In this document: one piece after another, positions 12,233-36,600 of the stretch
How the letters are laid out: every line of letters starts with the position of its first letter
How positions within the stretch are numbered: the stretch's first letter is position 1
Source of the DNA: Dysidea avara
Taxonomy: Eukaryota > Porifera > Demospongiae > Dictyoceratida > Dysideidae
Length of the DNA: 64,000 nt
Direction of reading: 5' to 3'
NCBI RefSeq assembly: GCF_963678975.1
Contig: NC_089278.1
Coordinates: forward strand, 15,853,959-15,917,958
Program-made: the position numbers and the translations under genes
Notes under the pieces: generated by a model
Databases searched by the model: none
Seen by the model: only the letters and a program-made list of their open reading frames with translations
What the model was told of the DNA's origin: nothing

Positions 12233-12238
12233 AATAAA
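12233..12238 (+). terminator. Probable poly(A) signal AATAAA of the Spinster gene
   Basis: The hexamer AATAAA lies 120 nt after the stop codon at 12113, within the 363-bp gap to the convergent LAP3 stop. No other AATAAA was noticed nearer to the stop. Confidence 0.45.
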
Positions 12239-12476
12239 CTACAGAAAGAACACTTAACGTAAACAACAGCTCTTTGGCACAAGTTAAATTTGGTAAATCT
12301 ACAGTCAAGCAACTTGGCAAAAAGTATGGTGAACTTATCAAGTATTGCCAGCAGGTATACATGCCAACACTAACTATATTATTGTGTTTATAGTATTACG
12401 TATATATCAATTCATGTCACAGCATTATTATTGACACCAAGAGTTCAAAATATTTGTAAATTTGTTGACATTAATT

Positions 12477-24069
<11,593 letters not shown>

Positions 24070-27000
24070 CAGTTTGCTACAATGCACAGTGTAGTCTTGG
24101 CCAGCACCATCTATGCCAGCACGTATAAGTTTTTCACGTGGAATTATCTCATATAATCCCCACCACCGTCAACAACTCGTGCAACCAGAGATGTAACTAC
24201 CATACCTTAACATCAGTAACGGTGCTACAGGTTCTTAGTGCGGATCTGCTTATTGTCCTACGCACTGGACTCCAAACAAGGGCATACATGCTGCTGGGTG
24301 AAATCCTCGAGCAGAGCAAAAATTAAGTCACGTGATCTTTATAGATTTTAAAATTTTGTATTTCTATTTATTTCGTGGAAGTATACCGGCTGAAGAGAGT
24401 TCGAAAAGGTGTTGTTCATCCGTTTATAGGTATGTTATTAAATACGACTGTAATACAGACATGTTTACTCCGTTTAAACCCACACAAATACACCGGTAAG
24501 GGATTACGGTTACTGGTGGACTTTACCTCAACTGCTCACACTAGTTTTGTGTAACACGTTCGTATTTAGGTATTTTACTCTTCTGGTGATGTGCGTTGTG
24601 TAGGTTAAAGTCCCATGTCTTTGTTTAGGTCAGCGCCTTTTGTACATAGAAAGTGTGAAGACCAATAACCACGTGTGTGTTCTGTTAGTGTTGTTTGTTT
24701 TATGGTCATGCTCTTTTGCATATGTTTGATGTCAGTAAAGTATTGTGTACACTAATCAGTTTCCATGGTTGTCAAAAAGTGTATCTGGCCTTAGGCCACT
24801 CCAAATAAATTCTCTGCTTCCCATACATGAATCTGTGCCAACTTGATAGCACACTTGACACATGAGCTGACACTATCACTAGATCACTTTTACTGAGCTT
24901 GTACAGTCTGCAAGAATAACCGGAAAATAATGGAAGGAAACAGAATAATGGAATATTTAGAGATGACTGTGGATGGAGAACAGAGAATTTTGGCCTTAAC
25001 AGTAGGTTCAATACTTATCATGTAGAGCGTTTGACCTCATGCGAACATGTGGTAATGTTCTTTGTTTTACAAGCAGTACATATATAGACTTTGTGCTTAA
25101 TAGTAAGAAAAGTTTTGAATACTGTGGTATGTTAGTCAGTATGGAAACCATTCCAGATTTGATGTTGAGTTTTTGACCCAGCCATACTAGCTTTCTGTAG
25201 CCCCTTCTTGTAATGTAAGTCCCTGGTGGGTTGTGTGGAGCTGTACCCATAGTAGTGTATAATCCCCTCATTACTAATGATTTAGGTGTAACAATAAGAG
25301 AGGAAGTGAGGGTCAATATGACGTGCTATGGACAGAGAGGGTAGTAGTATGTGTACGAAATTTGTACATGAACCGAATATCCTAAACTGTAGATAATAGA
25401 GTGCATAAAAGGGATAAGAAGTGTAAACAATCTCTGGTTTGATTTGCATTACGCACAACTTCAAAGGACAAGACAGTTTTGTGCAAAAAAAATAGTGTTT
25501 TAAGCAGCGTAAATAGTAATGCAACATACTACAGCAGTGTTTAGTTGTAAGAGATTTTGGCAAGGAAATTCAGACTGTAGATTTTGTAACAAAGGGTATT
25601 GCATTAACTGTGACTGTTACACGCCTTTCACCTTCATGCCTCATCCATACCACTTCTTGTTTAGCCAGTTTCACTTTCAAGATTTATGGTAAGCTAGACA
25701 TGTCACCAACATAGCCTTTTACCCTTGCACTAGGGGCTTTAAACTTTTGCTAAAAGATGGAAGATGCTCATTTCTTTGAGCAACTACTCCTGATAATCCC
25801 TCTGGTTCTCTCTGTTAAATCATATGGAAGAGACTTATCACAGTTAAAAGTATGGACTATCTTTGTTTTAAAGTACGTTTTGGGCCGTTTTTCTCACTTT
25901 CAATCTAATTTCTTTTATTATACTGTAGTTCCCTACTTGAATTCATTGTGGCGAAGTGGTCGCAAATTTTGCTGTTACACTATAATCTGTTTCTCTTTGA
26001 TACAAGCATAGCAGGTGTAACAGGAATGTTTGTGATGTAATATACATACTTCCAGTAGAAATGTAGTGTTTTGTGGTGTCACATTGTGTTTCCTATAATG
26101 TGCTCTATGTTACTGTACATGCACATGATCCAAGTATTACTGTAGGATCTTTGTTAAGTATACTGTAGTAGTGTTAGTCATTTCTAGTCACCATATAAAA
26201 ATTATACATTTTATAATCTTACCGTGGCTGATTTCCTTAGCGTGCATGTATGTGAATGAGAAGTTTACATGTTAATATTCTAAGGCTTTATAGTCACCAT
26301 ATGATCCAAGTGTAGTGTAAGCTTTGCCATAGGGTGGTTTCTTAAATTTAGTGTTGTACATGTTTTCCAACAAGCTCTGTGGACACTGCACAACTGTTAG
26401 CTACCGGGGATAACAGATCCTTTCAAGTGATGTGTCCCATTTGTTAGTTAAGGTTAAATTAATTGTGGTTGTCCAGAATATTTGTGTACAATAGCACAGT
26501 AAACAAATTATAAAACAATGTGCTTTATTTCACTTAATGTAAGCAGAAATCTGCACCAAGATGTGCAGAGATTGGAATATTCTAGTAATAATAGTAAGGG
26601 GAATGAAGTAGTATTCCTCATTTGCAGTGTTTTAAATGTGTTTGTAATAACATTTTAATAAGATAAACTAAAGTAATTACACTTGTATTGTACTGTAGCA
26701 CAACATCAATTTGTTGTGCAGCAATATTATATTACATGTGCTACTACCAGAGTTAGTCAGTACTGGTATTGTGTATTACAAACTGTACATTGACTGTACA
26801 AGTGTCCACTTTTTACTTTAGTCAATTGTACATTTAGGGTAATTGCAGTGGAGAGTGAAGTAATACTACACCTGTACATATATAACTACGTAGCTCAACA
26901 TACGTACATAGAATTTTGTTCTTTGCTGCTGCTGCAATCTTTAATCATTATCGGGTGACAGGTAAGCTTGTTATGTGTGTGTTGTGTACACTTTGTTCAT

Positions 27001-27234
27001 GTTATAATAATCAGTTGGGGAAGAATAAGATGTTTTTGTATTGTTAGGCTATTTGACATGTTGCCCATTTCAGGGTATTATTTTAATTCTCCATGTTGCC
27101 TCTGTATAAACATGCTGTGATTCCAGCAAGAGTTCATAATAATTATAATGAATTCTAGGTATCATAATGATACAGATGGTTTTTGTCTGTGTGTTCTTAC
27201 AGTACAATGATACATACCAGTTGGTCATGATTGT
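24070..27234. promoter_or_regulatory. Divergent LAP3 / ILRUN promoter region and ILRUN 5' leader
   Basis: This gap separates two start codons on opposite strands. Three CACGTG E-boxes are present: TTCACGTGGA near 24136, GTCACGTGATC near 24331, and ACCACGTGTG near 24667. A GT donor context (TTTATAGGTATGT, about 24423) could end a non-coding ILRUN first exon, and TTCTTACAG at 27193-27201 could be the matching acceptor. A short upstream ATG frame (27207, stop within 8 codons) precedes the ILRUN start. I see no coding gene; no transcript evidence supports the leader exon. Confidence 0.4.
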
Positions 27235-30117
27235 ATGACCAATGTGGCCGGTGATTTAACATTATTAATGGACTTAGAGGCAGATCTGTTGTCACGGTTT
27301 AGTACATTGGGAACAACCGATCACGATGTGCTGATTGCTGAATTTAGGAAATTTGTTGGTGATCAAACACCGGACTCGTCATGTGCTTTCTTCCTGGATA
27401 TGAATAACTGGTTAGTAGTAGTAGTAGTAGTGTATGATGAGATTGTGAAAGGCATGTGTTTCAAATATGACACACTTATTATAATAAATTTAGAAAATAG
27501 AAGTCCACATAGTTGGAAGAATTGTATGCATGTACTATTGTGAATACTTTGTGAATGTCATTGCAAATTCTATTGTTACATGGTAGGCTTTGCACCACCG
27601 AATCTCTCTTACTAAGATGAAACCTAGAGGCAAGATATTGACTGGGGTTTTGTTTCATACTTTGGGTTGGGTGTCAGGCTCTGTAGAAACAAAATGTGAG
27701 GTATCCACAAGCAGCTAGAGGTTAAACTATGGAAGCACAACCATAACGTTTACAATACAGTACATGGTTGACCCTCAGTTACCCAACTTCAATGCTCAGT
27801 AGGCAATGGTAAAAATGAGAGCTCCTTCCATGCAAATATTCTAATAGAACATACACCTACCTAGATATACTCTAATTGAACAACCAGACTCAGACAACCA
27901 AGTTCTGTTGTAAAATGTTTGATTGAGACAGTTATGTATACCACCAAGTCAAAATGATTTGTATACTACCTTACATGTATGTGTCTATAAAGGAACTTGC
28001 AGGAAGCCATAGGAGCCTATTATGATTACAAGATAGAAAGTCTTCCTCAAATGTCACTAGAAGGTGACATCACTACTGGAGATGGAGAAGCCATTCCTCC
28101 CAACACACATTTCACAAAAACTTGGCGGGTTAAAAATTCAGGTATGTGTGTATATGTATGTGTGCATGCATTCTATTTATGTATGTATGTATGTAAAGCA
28201 AAGCAAAGCATATGGCAGCTGTGCAAAACACAGCTATTGCTGTCCGGCAAACCAGCACTTGGATGCCTGTGCACCACTCAGGAACCTTGTATAGGCAAAT
28301 CATCTTGGGGCAGGGCTAGTAACCCACAGGAGAGGTCGTAGAACCTAAGTTCAAGGACAGTTGGGCCCAGTAAACACCAGGTACCCTTGATGTTACAGCT
28401 GGGTGGGTTGCTTCCCCATTGACACCAGGCCCAATATAGAACTGGGTAGACTGGAGCAATGTGAGTAAAGTTTTCTTGCTCAAGAAAACAAAACCCCAAA
28501 TTGGCATATCTGGGCATCAAACCTGGGGCCTTTCGATTACCAGGCCAATGCTCTAGTCACTTGGCTATGCTGCTAGATACATATGTATTTAAGGTGTACT
28601 GTTTATATGAAATCAATGGGCATGTGTTTGTGTTTCCTATAAAGTACTATATGTCAACCTGCAGGGACTGAAACGTGGCCCGTTGGTGTATACTTACAAT
28701 TTATTGGTGGTGATAAAATGGGAGAATATCAGAGCATAGCATTACCACCATTGGCTCCAGGACAACTACATGATATTAATGTTGACCTCATCTCCCCATC
28801 TGAACCTGGCCTGTATCGGAGCCAGTGGCAGATCTGTACTCCCAATGGTATCATATCTGCAGGTAAGTTATGAAACTTGCATGTTTCTAGTGTACACTCT
28901 AGATACATTATGTCATGTTTGTAACTCAGATGTGTATGAATACCCATCCTGTTATATAGGCTTGATCGATATTCCCACTTTTCCTTTTCTTCAGAATGTC
29001 TTTGAGTTTGTTGTATTATTCACTGGTACAGTAACAGGTCTTTACTGAAAGTCTTCATGTTTAAGACAGAGAACTTGTCATGTGTCCTCCAAACTCAAAA
29101 TACTTGCACACTGTATTTTCAGTTGTTAATACCACAGTTCACACCAGGTATAATGGTTGCTGTTTATAAACATCAGTACTGGGCTGGAGCCCACAGCCCC
29201 AGTATAGCCACCCTTGGCCAGTCCACTAAAAGATTGTGATTAGTCATCAAACTGCTGTGAGACAAGGAATAGGAATTATTATGTTGCTATAGTCTGTATG
29301 CATTCACCTGACCCCACCAAATATAGTACTATCAAAGAGGTGAACATGTGTTCATCCCCAATGGTTATGTACTGGAACAAACATGTTTGTGAGTCTGAAT
29401 TGTCCATACCATATAAGCAAGAGTCCATAATAAAGAAGGATTCTTGATATAAATGTATGGGATATTTTTAAAGCCTAAGGGCTTCACAGTGCTACTAATT
29501 AAATGTTTGGGCAGCTGGCCCATGTAACAAGTTATTAACAAGAAACCAGGGCTCAGGTGAACGCGAACAGACTATAGCATGACAAAGATCATCTCTTAAG
29601 TGACAATCTGCTTATACTACATAATTAAGGTGATTATCTTAAGGTCTTAAAAAGAGTTTAGTTCAAGTGTAGGTACATAACAGAACACTTTGAATGTTGA
29701 AAATTACCAAGCAAGTTGCATAAATTTCATGCAGATTGTTAAGAACCATTTGTCCATTCCCCTGTGTAAATTTTAGACTTTTACATCCTAATATAGTGAG
29801 TGCTTTGTAATTGTAGATACCATATGGGTAGAGATCAGGGTGGACCATGGAGGTGTACTAGGGATCACACAGCAAATGTCTTCATTTGCTACTACAAGTA
29901 ACATGGTAAGTTTTTTTTGTGTATAGATTTTGTACTGGTGTATTAGCACACCCCACCACAGAGCAGCAGCAATACTGGACTTCATGAATCACCTCATAAC
30001 CCATTTGATTTAACAACACAAAACAGAATATTTAATTTAGACACTGATCAAACTGACGAGAGTTGTGTAACTGACAGATATAATTTAGGTGATGATGGAT
30101 TGGATAAGATGGATTAG
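27235..30117 (+). CDS. ILRUN: ILRUN homologue (UBA-like and NBR1-like domains)
   Basis: Exons: 27235-27410, 27993-28141, 28665-28862, 29817-29905, 29962-30117; 768 nt, 255 residues, phases closed. Residues 12-62 form the UBA-like domain (LLSRFSTLGTTDHDVLIAEF, then CAFFLDMNNWNLQEAIGAYY), almost identical in layout to vertebrate ILRUN/C6orf106. Residues 70-180 are the NBR1-like Ig-type domain (IPPNTHFTKTWRVKNSG, ETWPVGVYLQFIGGDKMG, GLYRSQWQICTPNG, WVEIRV) ending in VLGITQQMSSF. The C-terminal tail is shorter than human (298 residues) and rich in S, N and D. Vertebrate ILRUN restrains IRF3/NF-kB-driven cytokine transcription through p300/CBP. Whether that role holds in a non-bilaterian is inference. 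An inner in-frame ATG at about 27268 would fit the human start better. Confidence 0.95.
28196..28576 (-). mobile_element. tRNA-derived SINE
   Basis: Read on the minus strand, a tRNA-like head begins near 28570. It has an A-box-like TAGCCAAGTGACTAGAGC (28550-28567), an anticodon-arm-like GGCCTGGTAATCGAAAGGCC, and a B-box-like GGTTTGATGCC (28513-28523), at normal pol III promoter spacing. The body runs leftward about 310 bp to a tail of GCTTT repeats (28196-28210). It lies in ILRUN intron 2 in antisense orientation. B box has one mismatch to GGTTCRANNCC. Confidence 0.75.
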
Positions 30118-30616
30118 CTAAATATTGTTTTGTATGTGTGACATGTACAGTATGTGTATACTATGTGGTATAATGGTAATGAATAGAGTCGATCATCTTT
30201 ATGAAGGAAATATGGGAGTGTACATAACTATGTAAATATTATGTTCTGGACAAGCCACCACCATTTGACAGAAGGTAGGTCAATGTGGTATCTTGGAAGG
30301 AAAAAATGGTTCACCTCAAAAAATGTATCAATTAATATAATTATGTTTCAAGGGGAGTATGTGCTATCAGGAATCCTGTGGACAAGGGAGCATGTGATTC
30401 TGTGAAGATGAAGTATAATTAACGTCCATAGGATGTAATGTGCTCCTGCTCTGATGACTAGCATTACGCTATTAATTAGGACTGTGTGATGTGGAGCAAG
30501 GCAACAAAAATGCACCCCATCCTACTATTACTGATGCCCCTTTATTGAATAACCTTGTACGTACTGATAGTATTTTGTATGTTTCACAAATTTAATTATC
30601 ATACAAATGCCAATTT
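30118..30616. other. Convergent gap between ILRUN and ZDHHC17
   Basis: About 500 bp separate the two stop codons. It should hold both 3' UTRs. I see no exon and no canonical AATAAA that I could assign with confidence. Confidence 0.4.
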
Positions 30617-33600
30617 CTAAATGGTATGTACTTTACCAGATACGTGTGGTTCATGTGTTGTGTTGTTGTCTCTGGTACTAGTATTGTCAGAGTTGTATGC
30701 AGACACTTCTCCTGTTGTATTGTTTGTTTTAATAGTTGAGTAGTGTGGTAATGGAATGGTGGGCTCAGGAAGTTTCGGCTCCTCGGTCATGTCCTTCTTG
30801 GGAACATCAAACGTTTTTCTCCAATCCACTTCTTCTGGGCTAGCTCCACAACATGTTATTCCAAAGAAGTCAGCACAATTAGCACACACACCACGACTAT
30901 ATTTGAAAGAGACAATACACAATCAGTATAATGGACGTGTACACCATGTATGTCAATTTGATATTGTACAAACTTCACACAAGCACGAGGTGTTGTGTCT
31001 TGGGTGCCCAAGTTATTCTGCTTTTGCCACACCTAGACAAATTACGTCACCGTCATAGCAATAACGTTCTCCCATTTGATTGGGGCAAGTTTTTATATAG
31101 AATCTATGGTTCTGAGACGAATTCTGTGGTTTGACCACTGAGAGTTGCTTAGTATCGATGCTGCACAGTTGTTGCATACCTGAGTGAGTTTAAAGAAGTT
31201 ACAGGACTGTTACCATCAACAGTACCTTTTACAGCTTCCCAAATGAAACAAAACACAACCTGAGACAGCAGGATTCATGCAGTTTGCCATGATGTTGGTA
31301 AGGGTCCTAGTTATAATTTTAAAAGAATGGGATGGAAGCATAAACACTCACTGATGTTACCAGATCCTTTTATACCCTGGCCTACAGTAGGGTCTGTCTG
31401 GGGTGATCAAACTGACCAAACACCCTAGTGGCTACTCAGATTGAGTGCTAGATAGTATTATGCTATCTAATATGTTACTAGTATACAGTGTACCTTGACT
31501 GTGATAGCAACTTCTGTGTTATTGTACTACAATATGTAGGGGAATACTTTCAACCTGGTACATGGATGAAGATTTGCTCTTTGCACTTTCAACCAAAGGA
31601 CTTTTACAATTTTTGGAGTGGTTACAGAACATTGTGAGGAGATGCTATGCCTATCTATTTTTCCAATTGATACATCTAAGCAAGCTAAAAGTCAGTAATA
31701 AGGAGCAGATGATGGCAGAAGGCAGCTTTGCAGAAACGAGTAAATCAATTAACTATGTGGTATGTGATGATCAAGAGTAGAGAATGCTGAATTGAAGAGC
31801 ACAAATGGTGTAGATATCAAAGTTTAATTAATAGCCAAAACAACTTTGTTTTGCAACTTTTGAAGGCTGCGACAAAGACATACACTTTTACACTGGACTG
31901 CTACCTGCTAACATATTCTACCATCTTCTTGATTTTGTTAGCCCTGATAGAAAAGATATAATCTTATATACTATGCAACAGCCCAGAGTTGGAGATCTAC
32001 TCAACCCAGTGATTTAGAGCCAGGATCAGCAGCTTGGAGAGAGTCTGATGCAACGGTAGGTCCAGGTCGGCCTGGTACATTGTCTCAAGTTGATCAATTG
32101 TTTTTTTGACACTTGTGAGACTAAGGCTCGACTTCAAGGGAGAAGGATCTGGCAGACAGATTTGGAATTTCACCTCCAGAATGTTTACATCATGGATTAA
32201 CTTTTGTTATTTACAACTTGGTTCATAGCCCATTTGGCCAGATCTAGCCACAATTAAAATTACAATGCCTGCTGTATTTCAGGAGCAGTGTCCAACCATG
32301 ACTGCTAATCTGCTATTTTGGATGCAACTGAGATTAAAGTGAGTATACCATCATCACTACTGCAGTCCCAGACCTACAGCTCTTACAAATCAGCCAACAC
32401 ATTTAAGGCACTTATGCAATTAGCCCTGCTGGACATGTTATATTTGTATCTCTACTGTATACTTGATGTGTACTAGTGGAGTGCAGCGGGTTTCTAGGAT
32501 TATTACAGAGAGGAGATGCAGTGATGGCTTAATGTTTTGTCGTAAAGAGAATGCTGTATGGGTAAAAGCACATTGTTACTGAAGTCAAAAGAAAAATGAT
32601 TCTTTGCACATTATATTATCATGTGATGCTCCTCACCATGTTGTGGCAGTAAATAGTTCCTGCAAATCAGGTATGTTGTAGAGCAGTGGGTCAAGAATTG
32701 AACAATCATCTGCTCCCTGTATATATGATGCATGATCCTTTGCACTTTCATGAATGGAACAATGACCACCAGAAGCAGTTGCATGACAGTTTAATGAGTG
32801 GTCACTGGCCAGCCATCATGTGCACTTGTTCAAATTCTGACCAGTACTATGCTTTCCACAATGGTCACACCAGTGGGTACTGTTCTAAAGGGAACTATAC
32901 TGTTGTATCAAACCTTGGAATTAAAGCAGCCTAATTTGGCCAGCAAAACTTACTGCCCAGGATCTTCCAACTCTACCATTAGGATTGTTGGACAACACAC
33001 CTTGTGTTTATAAAATAGCAGATGACCAGCAGAAGACAGTTTTGGATAAATTGGTCATGAACTCAAATCAAGCTCATGTGTTAGAGCATGCCGCTCACCA
33101 ACAATCATTGTGTACTAAGTGGTATGAATCAACAAAATTTGGTGAAGTAATTGCCTAGCAACAGTTTTGTAGCTTCCTTTTTGAGACAAAAGATTATTCA
33201 AAGCTTCCTGTTCAGATCAGCCACAGAATTCAAAATGAAACAAGGCCTGGAATGCTTACACTGCAGGTACTGGATTTAAAGTACATTGCTGCGGTCTAGT
33301 GGTTAATACATCCCTACCTTGGCTAGGTGCTTCTCCAGATGGATTAGTACATGACCCATCAGAACCATCCCTCGGTCTATTAGAAGTGAAATGCCCTTAT
33401 GCACATAGGTTATCGACCAGTGACCCCAACTTTTTTTGCTACATTGAAAGGTGATCACACAAATGTTATTAACAAGTCCAAGGACAGATGGCTTTGACTT
33501 GTGTATTGTGACCTTGTCATTTACATGTTCAAGGACATCAGTATTGAGAATTAGATTAGACGAAGAGTGTTGGAATGGCAGTTAAGAGTTTTAGTTTGAG

Positions 33601-36600
33601 TATGTTTGCCAGGAATTATTTTCCACACCATGCAGGGAAGGACAACCCAGCTGACATGCCATCTCGAGGTATTTCACCTCAGAAACTAAAGACAAGCCCG
33701 GTGTGGAGACATGGACCAGACTGGTTACCGAAGTTCTCACCTGCACAACTCGCTGATATGCCAGAAGATTGCATTACAGAAATCCAGTCACGCCTTGTTG
33801 GTCGCAACAGAGAATAGAGGCATAGGGCAACTGATGGACTGTGAACGCTATAGTATGGAACAGAAGTTGTTAAGAGTGACAGAAATTTACAGCAAGGTTT
33901 AAAATGTTTGTTAACTGTGATGGTACTTCTGTTGATTGGACAGTGACAGATGCAGACATGGAAAGGGCAGAAATGGACTGGGTTAATGATTGCCAGAATC
34001 AACTAACTAAAGATGCCAAATTTTAATTGTGGAAAAACCAGTTTCTTGATCAGCACAATGTGTGGAGATGTGGAGGCAGGCTGAAGAAGGCAAATTTGCA
34101 TATGCTCAAACGCATCCAATTTTGCTAACATCCTTTGACTGTTTTGATTGTGAAGTATACACATGAGAGAACCTTACATGATGGTATAAAGGATAACTTG
34201 ACAGAATTTCACTCAAGTACTGGCTTGCAAAGGGCAGGCAATTTGTCAGGAAAATCATCCATCAATGTGTGACATGCTATAAAGTGGAAGATCCTCATTT
34301 CTAAGCAGTACCTCCACCGCCATTGCCAGAATTCTGTGTCAATGAAGCACCACCATTAATTTTTGTGTACTGTGGAGTGGACTTTGCTGGGCCTCTCTAC
34401 ATTAAGGAAGCTGATGGATCAGGGAGCAGTAAGGTATGGATAACTTTATATGCATGGTTGTGTTACACATGCTGTACATCTGGAGCTGGTTCCAGACATG
34501 AGTACCATTTATTTGCTCATTCAAAAGGTTCAGTTCTAGAAGAGGTGTGCCTGCTCAAGTGGTCTCTGACAATGCTAAAACGTTTGTATCCACAGTGCAG
34601 GATGTGTTATGGAGCCCAGAGGTACAGCAGCATTTCTCAGGTATGAACATTCAGTGGGTTTTTAACCTGGAGTCCATTGGAAAGGCAAGGCTTTCATATG
34701 ATAATCTATCAACAGTACTGGCAGAAATTGAGGCAATTATTAACTCTAGACCCCTCTCATACTTATCTACAGAAGATCTTGATGAGCAGATTCAATATTC
34801 TATTGACATACTTCATATTACATTTCGGAATGCTCGGATCACATATCAACATGTTTGGCCTAGTTTTCCTTATTTCAGCAAGTTTTCGCAGGATCAATAA
34901 AAACAGAAGTGGTGTCACCACAACTACCATATTAGTACTGCCACGTGTTCACACCAATTGGCCATTTTTCTTGCTTCACCCAGTGAGTAGTAGGACTGTT
35001 ACGAACATGTCTTCTAGTAACTCTTCTTCCCACCGATGACACTGCAAGAAGCACCGACGTCATCACAAGCGAAGTTGCTCCCATGGGTCTGAACGAGAAC
35101 CATCACAGCTGGCATTCCTGCTCGAGTCCTTACGTGGAGAAGTTAAAGCCAGCCACTCTCTCCTGTGTGATGAGTTGGGAAAGATATCTTCAAGAGTCAC
35201 CATCATTGAAGGCAAAGGGTTGGCAGAGCCAACCAACACGGAGCAGAGCCTCTCCACAGTGCAATCCCATGCTGTGGAGCAGAGCCTCCCATCCAATTCA
35301 GTGGAGCAGAGCTTCCCTGCCTCAACTACCCGCTCACAGGAGCAGAGCCCACCAGACAACTGGGACAGAGCCGATGGAGCTGAGTCCCCAAACGAGCCAA
35401 ACCTTCGTGGCACGCCATCTACAGCCAATGAATGATCTCTGGATTGGGGAGAATGTGGCGAAGATGATTTCCCCGATTATAATGAGACAGTCTACTGGGA
35501 GCCTAGCGACTTGGACTCTCCAGAGGGGGACACTCGTAAGATCTCGGATACCACAGCCAAGATAGTCAAGGATGCCTTTTCACACAAATTGTTACCCAAG
35601 AAAAGGAAAGGACTAAAGCAAAAGCAGCCGATCCCAGACACCCCCTTTACTAAAGTCCCCAAGCTAGACCCCACTATCATGTCCAGAATGACTCCAGCAG
35701 GGGCAGAGGCCAGAGAATCCCCAGGAAATGAACTCAATGTTTGTATGCTCTTTGAAAATGCCATTAAATGCATTAAAAAGTATGAATGTTCAAGGGGTTT
35801 CTTAAAGGGTCATAAATGATACCAAGACTTCTTGTATTATGAACTCTTGATGATACCCAGAGCAGGTGTCTAGGACCCATTATCAAGGAAGCCAGGGTGA
35901 TAAATCCCCCAGCAGTGACCTAGAGTGCACAGCCAACCAAAGGGTATCAGAGAACATACCACAGGTCTCAGATCTATCACACACCAATCAACAAGTGTCA
36001 GAGATCACACCATTACACACTCAGCAGATACCAATGTGTCCAGTGGCAGAGTCCACTCAACACTCTGTGTTGGACATTCCCATAGTGCACCTCTCCTTAA
36101 TTCTGGAGAATCCAGCTGACTCAGGGAGGTATAATCCCAATGGCAGAGGGCCATTTGTCAGTCCATATTGACATTTGCAGGCAGAATCAGCCTATTCAGT
36201 CTGAACTGGAAGGCCCTAACTCAGGAGACATGGGTGATTCAGACAGTGACGGAAGGCTACCACATCTCCCTCACGTCTGTCCCCAACCAATGCTCCCCTC
36301 CCCACAACCCTCACCTGTCCTCAGAGGATACTATAATATTGGAAGAGGAGATACGGTCTCTCCTGCAGAAACAGGCCATCTCTCAAATCCCAACTCCAGT
36401 AGAGGGATTCTACTCGAACATGTTCATAGTGCCCAAGAAAGATGGGGGTCAGGAACATGTCATCAACCTAAAGCATTTAAACAGACATGTGAATCAGAGC
36501 ATTTCAAGATGGAGGGCCTGCACACAGACAAAGCTCTATTAAGGAGAGACGACTGGATGGTAAAGGTGGACCTGAAGGATGCATTCCTCATGGTCCCAAT

